A stretch of 8,852 nucleotides of DNA from assembly GCA_002387725.1 (NCBI GenBank), contig DGKK01000006.1:1-8852 (forward strand), read 5' to 3'. This DNA comes from Nitrospirae bacterium UBA4572 (GTDB lineage Bacteria; Nitrospirota; Leptospirillia; Leptospirillales; Leptospirillaceae). Position numbers and translations under genes: made by a program. The notes under the pieces were generated by a model. That model was not told the origin of the DNA and did not search any database. It saw only the letters and a list, made by a program, of their open reading frames with translations. This document shows positions 1-5,513 of the stretch, in pieces; the stretch's first letter is position 1, and each line of letters starts with the position of its first letter.

Positions 1-29
1 CGCCGCTCCCCCCCTCCTGAGGTCTCCCC

Positions 30-971
30 TTACGCTCCTCCCCCGCAGTGGGTTCGGGCGGCCTCCGGGGGAACGGGAACCGTCCGACCCGTCCCGATCC
101 GGACATCGACCTTCTGTCCCAGCCTGAAGGGAAGGGGGGAGGGGGAGACGATCCTCACCCGGACCACCCCGGTATCGGTGGGACGGGAGGGGTCGTCGGG
201 GATCAGGTGCTTGCGCGTCACGCGGTCGGAGATGGAAACCACCACCCCCGAATAGCGTCGGGAGAGGCCCTCGGCCCGGAGGGTCGCCGGCGCCCCCACC
301 CGGACGTGGCCGATGTCGAACTCGTCCACCTCCGCCTCGACCCGCGTCCGGGAGAGGTCGGCCACGGTGGCGATCCGGGAGCCCACGTTCACGTATTCCC
401 CCCGGTTGTGGAAGCGGGCCACCACCGTGCCGTCGAGGGGGGAGCGGATCCGGGTCTTGGCGAAAAGCGACTCGATGAGGCGGACATCGGCCTGGCTCCT
501 CTCAAGCTGGGCCTCGACCATGTCGAGGGTCTTCCGGGCCCGGTCGTAGGAGGCAAAAGAGGTCGCCTTCTTCGCCCAGAGCCTCCGGGCCCGGTGGAAC
601 CGGTTCTTCTCCAGGGCGAGGCGCGCCTGCTCCATGGCCAGGCCGGCCCGGGCCTCCGCCAGTCGGGCCTCGAGGTCGGAGGCATGTAGAGAGGCCAGAA
701 GATCCCCTTTTTTCACCCGCTGGTGGTCCCTGACGGGATAGTCCTCGATGGTCCCGGCATATTCCGAACGGACAGTGGCGATGGCATCGGGACAGGCCAT
801 GAGACGTCCCTCGGCGGCCACCCGGCCGTCGGGAAGGGCCGAGGCGCCCACGTTGGGGGCCAGGGGCCGCTTCCCGTGGGGAAGCAGGAAGCTTCCCCCC
901 ATCAACACAAGTCCCGACACGATCAGCAAAAGATTCGTTGGCGTCAGGGATTTTTTCCGGTCCTCGCTCAC
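30..971 (-). CDS. HlyD/DevB-type periplasmic adaptor (membrane fusion protein) of an ABC exporter
   Basis: This 313-residue protein is the periplasmic adaptor that would link the inner-membrane ABC permease to an outer-membrane channel. One N-terminal membrane segment spans about residues 13-30. It is followed by the first half of a lipoyl/barrel-sandwich domain (about 52-100, with VRSEYAGTIEDYPV and RVKKGDLLA), a helical hairpin rich in Ala, Arg and Glu (about 100-172), the second lipoyl half (about 173-206, RSPLDGTVVARF) and a beta-barrel region (about 210-295, VDEFDIGHVRVG). I chose the GTG at 971 because GGAAGGAG lies 7 bases upstream and the codon overlaps the ATPase stop (GTGA). An ATG at 995 would add eight residues but has a poor ribosome site. 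It is the last gene of the exporter operon seen here. Downstream, AGGAGG on the minus strand (18-13) might serve another gene beyond the edge, perhaps an outer-membrane factor; that is inference. Family confidence is high; the substrate is unknown. Confidence 0.9.
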   Translation of the reverse strand: MSEDRKKSLTPTNLLLIVSGLVLMGGSFLLPHGKRPLAPNVGASALPDGRVAAEGRLMACPDAIATVRSEYAGTIEDYPVRDHQRVKKGDLLASLHASDLEARLAEARAGLAMEQARLALEKNRFHRARRLWAKKATSFASYDRARKTLDMVEAQLERSQADVRLIESLFAKTRIRSPLDGTVVARFHNRGEYVNVGSRIATVADLSRTRVEAEVDEFDIGHVRVGAPATLRAEGLSRRYSGVVVSISDRVTRKHLIPDDPSRPTDTGVVRVRIVSPSPLPFRLGQKVDVRIGTGRTVPVPPEAARTHCGGGA

Positions 972-1651
972 CCGTTCTCTCCTTCCACAAGACATCCGTC
1001 CCGCATTCTGACGACCCGGTCGGCGATGGTCCTCACCGCGGGGTCATGGGTTGCCACCAGCACCGACCGCCCCTCCTCCTTGGCCAGCCGCCGCAGGATC
1101 CCCAGCACCTCGAGCCCCACGTGGGAGTCGAGGTTGGCGGTGGGCTCGTCGGCAAAGAGGATCCGGCTCCCGCCGGAGAGGGCCCGGGCGATGGCCACCC
1201 GCTGCTTCTCTCCCCCCGACAGCCGCGCGGGAATGAAATCGAGCCGGTGGCCGAGGCCGATCTGCTCGAGGATCGTCCGGGCCTCCCGCTCGTATTCCGG
1301 CGTCAGCTTCCCCCGGATCTGGAGGGCATAGAGGACATTCTCCAGGACCGTGAGCGCCGGGAAGAGGTTGAAGCTCTGGAAGACGAAGCCGATGGACTCC
1401 CGGCGCACCCGGACCATGTCCTTCGGGCGGGAAAAGTCCACCCCCTGCCCCTCCACCGACAGGCGCCCGGAGGTCGGGGAGAGCAGACATCCGGCCACCG
1501 ACATGAAGGTGGTCTTGCCCGAGCCCGAGGGGCCCTCGAGGATGACGATCTCCGAGGGCGCAAGCGCCAGGGAAATCCCCCGGAGCGCCTCCACCCGGGA
1601 TCCCCCCTCCTGGTAGACCTTGACGATCTCCTCCGCCACAAGGCTCTTCAT
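968..1651 (-). CDS. ABC transporter ATP-binding protein (DevA/LolD/MacB-type)
   Basis: This 227-residue cytoplasmic ATPase would drive the DevC-like permease encoded just upstream. All nucleotide-binding elements are visible: Walker A GPSGSGKT (40-47), Q-loop Gln92 in FVFQSFNLFP, signature LSGGEKQ (144-150), Walker B ILFADEP (164-170) with catalytic Glu169, D-loop NLDS (173-176) and the switch His202 in VATHDP. Length and motifs are typical of the lipoprotein/macrolide/DevA exporter ATPases. The start is the ATG at 1651, seven bases after the permease stop codon, with TAGGGGA just upstream as ribosome site. A 37-residue extension reading further into the permease gene is low-complexity and not protein-like. 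The stop overlaps the GTG start of the adaptor, indicating translational coupling. The substrate cannot be told from the ATPase. Confidence 0.95.
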   Translation of the reverse strand: MKSLVAEEIVKVYQEGGSRVEALRGISLALAPSEIVILEGPSGSGKTTFMSVAGCLLSPTSGRLSVEGQGVDFSRPKDMVRVRRESIGFVFQSFNLFPALTVLENVLYALQIRGKLTPEYEREARTILEQIGLGHRLDFIPARLSGGEKQRVAIARALSGGSRILFADEPTANLDSHVGLEVLGILRRLAKEEGRSVLVATHDPAVRTIADRVVRMRDGCLVEGENG

Positions 1652-1658
1652 CGGTCCC

Positions 1659-2786
1659 CTAGCTCCGGAAGAGAAGGGCCGGATCGATCCGCGAGACCTT
1701 CCGGAAGGAGACGGTGGAGGCCAGAAGGCAGAGGGCGAGCGTCGCGACGAAGACCGTCGCAAGAAGCCCGGGGGAGAGGATCAGGTCGAGGTCGCCCTTT
1801 TTCGCCAGGGGCTTGATCAGGAAGGCCAGGAGGGTTCCGGCGAGGTAGCCGGCCACGGCGATGACCGCCGCCTGCCGCATGAGCAGGCGGTAGATGTCCC
1901 CGTTGTCCCCCCCGATCGCCTTGACCATCCCGAACTCCCGGACGTGCTCCATGGTGGTGGTGTAGAGGGTCTGGGCCAGAATCACGACCCCCACGAGACA
2001 CCCGAGAAAGACGATCATGCCCATATTGAACCCTAGACCGGTCTTGAAGATCCAGTAGTCCTGCCCCCGTCGGGCCCAGGCCTTCCGGGTGAAGACGTCG
2101 TTGTAGGGAAGGCGGCGGCGGATCTCGGCCATCACGGCCTTCCTGTCGGCGCCGGGGGAGAGGTGGACGAGGATGTAGGCGGTCTTGCCGAAGGTGATGT
2201 CGGTGAGGGCCTGGGCCCGGTAGAAGTCCAGGAAGGCCACGGGAATGGTGGTAAACGAGCGCAGGCCGTGAAGGACGCCGATGATCCTGAACCGCTGGTT
2301 GGTGATCTCCCGGTAGTCCCCCACCCGGAAGGGGCCGTAGCGGTGGGTGGCGAAGTCGTCGAGGAACATGTAGGGCCCCCCCCGAAGGTCGAGGGGATTG
2401 CCCGAGACGACGTTCCAGGGGACGCCCCACTTCCAGTAGTGGGTGAGGCCGTAGACCATCACCCCGTCGGAGGAGCCGTTGGGGAGATGGATGGGCATGA
2501 AGTCCACCATCAGGTTGTCGGCCCGTTCGACCCCAGGAACGGAGCGGACCCGGTTGACCAGGTTCTCGGGGAAGTAGTTGGCGAAATCGATGTTCTGGGT
2601 GTTCCGGGAGGTGATCCAGAGGTCGGCCTGGCGAATGGGGAGGATGGTGTCGGCGGCATAGCCGATGAGCCCTTCGAAGAGCCCCACCTGCACCAGGACC
2701 AGCATGACGGAAAAGGCGACCCCGAAGGTCGTCAGGGCGAACCTGAGCCGGTCGTGCAGGAGCATTTTCATGGAAAGATCGACCAT
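1659..2786 (-). CDS. DevC/FtsX-like ABC transporter permease
   Basis: This 375-residue inner-membrane permease has the MacB/FtsX layout. One N-terminal membrane helix (about 15-37, FALTTFGVAFSVMLVLVQVG) is followed by a large periplasmic domain (about 45-248) and three C-terminal helices (about 253-274, 302-325 and 338-360). The N-terminal pattern (basic residues, FGVAFSVMLVLVQVGLFEG, then ADLWITS) and the C-terminal TLYTTTMEHVREFGMVKAIGG resemble the DevC family of heterocyst-type glycolipid exporters more than FtsX or LolC; this is a judgement from memory of the family. The start is the ATG at 2786, because residues upstream of MVDLSMKM are unstructured and overlap the promoter. The ribosome site (GGCGAGGC) is only moderate. 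It is the first gene of the permease-ATPase-adaptor operon, followed by the ATPase after 7 bases. Substrates of this class include glycolipids and other hydrophobic compounds. Confidence 0.88.
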   Translation of the reverse strand: MVDLSMKMLLHDRLRFALTTFGVAFSVMLVLVQVGLFEGLIGYAADTILPIRQADLWITSRNTQNIDFANYFPENLVNRVRSVPGVERADNLMVDFMPIHLPNGSSDGVMVYGLTHYWKWGVPWNVVSGNPLDLRGGPYMFLDDFATHRYGPFRVGDYREITNQRFRIIGVLHGLRSFTTIPVAFLDFYRAQALTDITFGKTAYILVHLSPGADRKAVMAEIRRRLPYNDVFTRKAWARRGQDYWIFKTGLGFNMGMIVFLGCLVGVVILAQTLYTTTMEHVREFGMVKAIGGDNGDIYRLLMRQAAVIAVAGYLAGTLLAFLIKPLAKKGDLDLILSPGLLATVFVATLALCLLASTVSFRKVSRIDPALLFRS

Positions 2787-2843
2787 TGTGCCTCGCCGCG
2801 ATTTTATCAGACATTTTGCCGGACAGGTCCCGAGCCCGAAGGG

Positions 2844-2872
2844 ATTATACCGAAACGGAGGCCACAAGTCAG
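2844..2872 (-). promoter_or_regulatory. Sigma-70-type promoter of the exporter operon
   Basis: The minus strand has a perfect TATAAT (2849-2844) and CTGACT (2872-2867, four of six matches to TTGACA) separated by 17 bases. Predicted transcription would start near 2837, about 50 bases before the permease ATG. The promoter lies between the terminator of the upstream PEP-CTERM gene and the permease, so the exporter is probably transcribed on its own and not by sigma-54. Confidence 0.6.
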
Positions 2873-2958
2873 GATGGCGCTTTGAAGAGTTCTCCTTTCC
2901 TGAAGAGCTCGCCCCCGGAAAAGAGCGGGAGGAGAGAGGCGCTCCCTCCTCCAAACGC

Positions 2959-2998
2959 AAAAAAGGCTCCGGAAGGAGGCGACCCTCGTTCCGGAGCC
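2959..2998 (-). terminator. Intrinsic terminator of the downstream PEP-CTERM gene
   Basis: On the minus strand a perfect 10-bp stem, GGCTCCGGAA (2998-2989) with TTCCGGAGCC (2974-2965), is followed at once by six T (2964-2959). The 14-base loop contains a further GAGG/CCTC pairing. It starts about 26 bases after the stop codon of the PEP-CTERM gene at 3025-3765 and separates it from the exporter operon. Confidence 0.9.
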
Positions 2999-3024
2999 CG
3001 GCACATTTCCGAAGGATGGGACAA

Positions 3025-3765
3025 TCAGCCCTTGTGAGCGCCGCCCGGCGACAGGAGCCGCCGTCTGACGAGCCCCACCGCCACGAGAAGGGCCGTGGCA
3101 AAGAGGAGCGCCGTGGGAGGCTCGGGGGTCTCGGAAAGGAAGGATCCCCCGTCTCCGAACTCGTAGGAGCCCTCGTTGGTCTGGAACTTCACGGCGAAGT
3201 CCGAGAGGGTGACGGAGGGGGAACTTCCGAAATTTCCGGCGAGGGCCACGGTGAAGGAGTCGGTGCTTCCCGCGGCGAGGCCGTCCTGAATTTTTCCTCC
3301 GCTGCAATTGTTTGCCGAATAGAGACAGACATCAATACTCGAAAACCCCCCAGGAAAGTTTCCCGCTGATTCGACCTGGGTGAAGGTTGTGCCCGGGGTC
3401 GTCAAGGTGGCGGAAACCACCGGATTGGTAGCGATCCCGATGGACATCAGGTACGACTGGGTCAGACCGGAGGTGAGCGTGGTCGTGTTGTCGATGGTGG
3501 CCGTCATCACGAGATCCGAGGAGGAGAAGGAGTCGATGGTAAAGATCCCCACCGAGGAGAGGGGGGCGGTCAGCCTTCCTCCGCTTGCGGTGTTGGAGGC
3601 GTAGTTCCAGTCTATCCGGAAACTCGAATTCACGTCGGCCGAGGTCACATCCACGGAAAATTCCGCCCGGGCCTCGGGGACGAAGACGACCCCGGAGAGG
3701 AGAACGAGGGCCGCGGCCAGGAGAGAGCCCCGGGACAGACGGCGGTAAAGAGAGAGGGAGATCAT
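3025..3765 (-). CDS. PEP-CTERM sorting domain protein, 246 aa
   Basis: This is a small exported protein. An N-terminal signal peptide (RRLSRGSLLAAALVLLSGVVF, probable cleavage after ARA at residue 34) precedes a Ser/Thr/Gly-rich beta-type body. The C-terminus is a PEP-CTERM tail: TPEPPTA with PEP at 214-216, a hydrophobic stretch about 218-233, then RRR at 234-236. Such tails are recognised and cleaved by exosortase, leading to transfer to the cell surface or exopolysaccharide matrix. The only two cysteines, in VCLYSANNCSGG (147 and 154), could form a disulfide. Two adjacent ATGs (3768, 3765) follow GGAGG; I prefer the second because the first sits only one base from it. A longer start at 3849 has no ribosome site. 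It appears monocistronic, with its own terminator and a candidate sigma-54 promoter far upstream. The body matches no enzyme family I recognise. Confidence 0.85.
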   Translation of the reverse strand: MISLSLYRRLSRGSLLAAALVLLSGVVFVPEARAEFSVDVTSADVNSSFRIDWNYASNTASGGRLTAPLSSVGIFTIDSFSSSDLVMTATIDNTTTLTSGLTQSYLMSIGIATNPVVSATLTTPGTTFTQVESAGNFPGGFSSIDVCLYSANNCSGGKIQDGLAAGSTDSFTVALAGNFGSSPSVTLSDFAVKFQTNEGSYEFGDGGSFLSETPEPPTALLFATALLVAVGLVRRRLLSPGGAHKG

Positions 3766-3807
3766 CATACCTCCAGACAGGGGCAGACACATGGCTAACA
3801 CGCGAAC

Positions 3808-3840
3808 GGGGGCAGGCAACTCGTTGTTCTGCCCGCCCCC
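3808..3840 (-). other. GC-rich hairpin in the leader of the 3025-3765 gene
   Basis: GGGGGC (3808-3813) can pair with GCCCCC (3835-3840), and short inner pairings (CAAC with GTTG) are possible. It lies in the predicted 5' untranslated leader, about 43 bases before the start codon. It could affect mRNA stability or translation, but in GC-rich DNA it may be incidental. Confidence 0.3.
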
Positions 3841-3931
3841 CAGACGCACCCGAAGGCCGCTCCAATCCGACGACGGCGGAGCCTAGGAGCCTCGCGTGAC
3901 CGGAGTCACATCAACACAACATCAAAAGATA

Positions 3932-3948
3932 AGCATTTTTCATGCCAG
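3932..3948 (-). promoter_or_regulatory. Candidate sigma-54 (-24/-12) promoter of the 3025-3765 PEP-CTERM gene
   Basis: The minus strand reads CTGGCATGAAAAATGCT. Against the RpoN consensus YTGGCACGRNNNTTGCW it has two mismatches (T for C in the -24 box, A for T in the -12 box). It keeps the essential GG and GC dinucleotides exactly 10 bases apart. Transcription would begin near 3921, leaving a leader of about 155 bases. It gains weight because the other PEP-CTERM gene has a perfect sigma-54 site and both share an upstream element. Confidence 0.65.
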
Positions 3949-3989
3949 ACACCCGACACCGTCCGGGGGCCGAAAATGGAGGGATTTCC

Positions 3990-4018
3990 AAAAGACGATA
4001 AAAATATGTAAAAGACGA
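3990..4018 (+). repeat. Tandem AAAAGACGA direct repeat
   Basis: AAAAGACGA occurs at 3990-3998 and again at 4010-4018, exactly 20 bases apart, or about two helical turns. It lies between the candidate sigma-54 promoter and the shared 18-base element. This arrangement suits a dimeric regulator on one DNA face, though the repeat is short and could be chance in an A-rich stretch. Confidence 0.4.
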
Positions 4019-4020
4019 CT

Positions 4021-4038
4021 TGGAAAATTTCCTGACAG
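4021..4038 (+). promoter_or_regulatory. Shared 18-base upstream element, copy 1 (possible activator site)
   Basis: TGGAAAATTTCCTGACAG is matched at 17 of 18 positions by the element on the minus strand at 5452-5435. Here it is on the plus strand, opposite to the promoter it may serve, and lies about 75-90 bases upstream of the -24 box at 3932-3948. The left part, GGAAAATTTCC, is a perfect odd palindrome. The position and orientation independence are typical of enhancer sites for sigma-54 activators; the identity of the binding protein is inference. Confidence 0.55.
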
Positions 4039-4120
4039 ATGTCGGGCGTTCTTTACACCCGAACGCCAAAACGGGTGACCGCGGAGAGGCGGCAGAAAAA
4101 ACGGGGAGGGGAAGGCAGAA

Positions 4121-4155
4121 AAGAAAAAACCCCTTCCGGATTTCTCCGGAAGGGG
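4121..4155 (-). terminator. Intrinsic terminator of the 4227-5228 PEP-CTERM gene
   Basis: On the minus strand, CCCCTTCCGGA (4155-4145) pairs perfectly with TCCGGAAGGGG (4140-4130) around a GAAA tetraloop. Six T follow (4129-4124), and the run continues as CTT. It sits about 72 bases after the stop codon. This is a textbook Rho-independent terminator. Confidence 0.95.
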
Positions 4156-4178
4156 CGGAAAGGATCGGACACCACGGG

Positions 4179-4204
4179 CCCTCCGGTGTGTGACCGCCGG
4201 AGGG
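4179..4204 (-). other. Second hairpin between stop codon and terminator
   Basis: CCCTCCGG (4179-4186) pairs with CCGGAGGG (4197-4204) across a 10-base loop. No T-run follows, so it is not itself an intrinsic terminator. It would form in the 3' untranslated region of the PEP-CTERM mRNA and could protect the transcript from exonucleases. Confidence 0.45.
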
Positions 4205-4226
4205 GGTGTTGAGGAGACGAGACGCC

Positions 4227-5228
4227 TTAGGCGATCCCCTGCCCCTGGCGGCGCCGGGCCATCATGAAGGCCACAAGACCCAGAGCGGAACCGAAGAGCA
4301 CCAGGGTGCCGGGCTCGGGGGTGGAGGGAACGAAGACGCTGGCATCGGCGATTGCCCCGGAACCTGAAAGAGTAAAGCTCCCCACCGTATAGTTGGTGGC
4401 ATTGGAGGCCACCATGATTTCCGGTGTCAGGGTTCCAACGGGAAGAGATGAAACGTTGTTCAGGAATTGGAGTGTCTCGATCGAACCGTTCAGATTATCG
4501 TATGTCACACTCCCCTCTAACGCAGAAAGAGGAAACGACGACGGGGAAGTACAGGTAGAACAGGAGATGGTCGTACCAGCAATCCCTGAGGTATCGATCG
4601 CACCAGCTCCAAGAGTATAGGTGTACCCATTCGGTTCATTGAAAAAAGACACGCTTGCCGCTGAAGGGCCGACATTTCCCAAAAGAGATGTCACTGCGGT
4701 GTTTTCCGAGGTCACATCGAACTGGTAGGTAAAGACCAGCTCTCCCGGGGTTACCCCCGCCATGGTTGACCCTGCATCGACTCTAAAGACATTGGAAAGA
4801 ATTTCACCATAGTATTCCTGAAGTCCAGTAGAACTGGTGGCCGTGTAGTTCGTTGACATTTGTTTCAAGAGCTGAAGGTTCAAGCCATCGGTTGAATAAC
4901 CAAGAGCCCCACTCTGAGTAATAGTAGAAATAGACACATTGGACGGAACACCATAATTGGCGCTCAGAAACTGCTGGAGCTGGGTCGACGAAGGAATCGT
5001 GTTTCCGAAAGTGCTGGTTGGCACGTCATAAATCGTGTAAACCCCGGCTGAGGTGATGACAGTGTTGGCCGTGCTTCCCGCAACATCCGTCGTGTAGAGA
5101 TTCGGGGCCGAGAGATACCCGGCCGTCGTCGCCAGGGCCTTTCCGGGGCCTGCGGCCACGGAGACCGCCAGGGCCAGAGCCACCCCTGTCGCGACCGTGA
5201 TGGTCTTGAGCGTTGACTTCTTTCGCAT
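4227..5228 (-). CDS. PEP-CTERM sorting domain protein, 333 aa
   Basis: This exported protein has a basic N-terminus and hydrophobic signal peptide (MRKKSTLKTITVATGVALA, likely cleaved after ALA at about residue 33). A long Thr/Ser/Asn/Gly-rich body (34-300) follows, then a canonical PEP-CTERM tail: STPEPGT with PEP at 304-306, a hydrophobic stretch about 308-323, and RRR at 325-327. The tail marks it for exosortase processing and surface or matrix display. One CxxC (223-226, SCSTC) is the only cysteine pair. The ATG at 5228 is supported by AGGAG six bases upstream. It is a single-gene unit: a perfect sigma-54 promoter lies about 70-90 bases upstream and a strong terminator follows. The middle of the gene is much less GC-rich than its neighbours. 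No enzymatic motif is recognised; the body resembles secreted adhesive or structural proteins only in composition. Confidence 0.92.
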   Translation of the reverse strand: MRKKSTLKTITVATGVALALAVSVAAGPGKALATTAGYLSAPNLYTTDVAGSTANTVITSAGVYTIYDVPTSTFGNTIPSSTQLQQFLSANYGVPSNVSISTITQSGALGYSTDGLNLQLLKQMSTNYTATSSTGLQEYYGEILSNVFRVDAGSTMAGVTPGELVFTYQFDVTSENTAVTSLLGNVGPSAASVSFFNEPNGYTYTLGAGAIDTSGIAGTTISCSTCTSPSSFPLSALEGSVTYDNLNGSIETLQFLNNVSSLPVGTLTPEIMVASNATNYTVGSFTLSGSGAIADASVFVPSTPEPGTLVLFGSALGLVAFMMARRRQGQGIA

Positions 5229-5299
5229 GTGCTTCTCCTGTCGTTATTGATTTTGACTTTCTGAAAACCCTGAGAGAAATCGAGCAACGCCACTTTCAA

Positions 5300-5316
5300 A
5301 GCAAGTACCGTGCCAA
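5300..5316 (-). promoter_or_regulatory. Sigma-54 (-24/-12) promoter of the 4227-5228 PEP-CTERM gene
   Basis: The minus strand reads TTGGCACGGTACTTGCT, which matches the RpoN consensus YTGGCACGRNNNTTGCW at every defined position. The GG (5314-5313) and GC (5302-5301) are 10 bases apart. Transcription would start near 5289, giving a leader of about 60 bases before the ATG at 5228. Initiation at such promoters requires RpoN and an ATP-dependent activator bound upstream; PEP-CTERM systems are known to include the PrsK/PrsR pair, of which PrsR is of the sigma-54 activator type. Confidence 0.92.
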
Positions 5317-5434
5317 CCCCTCCCCCGAATCGCCAGACCAAAGAAATCATCATTTAAAAACTTGACATTTAAAGATAAAATAATTTATTGCGCAAGATAT
5401 TGTTTTCTCTTCCACGAAAAAATCCCGCCCTTCC

Positions 5435-5452
5435 CTGTCAGGAATTTTTCCA
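5435..5452 (-). promoter_or_regulatory. Shared 18-base upstream element, copy 2 (possible activator site)
   Basis: The minus strand reads TGGAAAAATTCCTGACAG, differing by one base from the copy at 4021-4038. It lies about 120-136 bases upstream of the -24 box at 5300-5316 and in the same direction as transcription. A strongly AT-rich stretch (about 5345-5400) separates it from the promoter and could favour DNA bending, as in many sigma-54 regulatory regions. The activator itself is not visible. Confidence 0.55.
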
Positions 5453-5513
5453 GCTGTAAAGACGCCAAACATCTCTGTGTCAAGAAGGGGGGGCCGACGG
5501 GGGGCTTTTCGGA

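Larger units (their letters stand above)
3766..4226. other. 461-base intergenic regulatory region between the two PEP-CTERM genes
   Basis: I see no credible gene here. From the right it holds two hairpins, one a clear terminator, downstream of the gene at 4227-5228. Then comes an AT-richer stretch (about 3900-4075) with the shared 18-base element, a tandem AAAAGACGA repeat and a sigma-54-like promoter. Last is a GC-rich leader of about 155 bases, which can form a hairpin, before the next PEP-CTERM gene. A 60-codon plus-strand frame at 3896-4078 overlaps these sites and has no protein-like features. Confidence 0.7.

Noticed and set aside
1..18. AGGAGG on the minus strand after the adaptor stop codon, suggesting another gene
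   Set aside because: No start codon occurs in the remaining 12 bases, so a downstream gene cannot be shown.
48..689. Long plus-strand open frame opposite the adaptor gene, and similar plus-strand frames across the window
   Set aside because: They are Gly/Pro/Arg-rich shadows produced by GC-rich codon use on the minus strand, with no recognisable domain or ribosome site. The minus-strand genes opposite have clear family motifs.
3896..4078. 60-codon plus-strand frame
   Set aside because: It overlaps the candidate sigma-54 promoter and the shared element, is rich in basic residues and has no protein-like pattern.
5363..5391. Plus-strand TTGACA in the AT-rich gap
   Set aside because: No acceptable -10 box at proper spacing and no plus-strand gene to serve.
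5455..5483. Minus-strand TTGACA followed after 17 bases by TTTACA, upstream of the 4227-5228 gene
   Set aside because: The -10 hexamer matches only three of six positions and overlaps the shared regulatory element; the perfect sigma-54 site downstream is a far better promoter.
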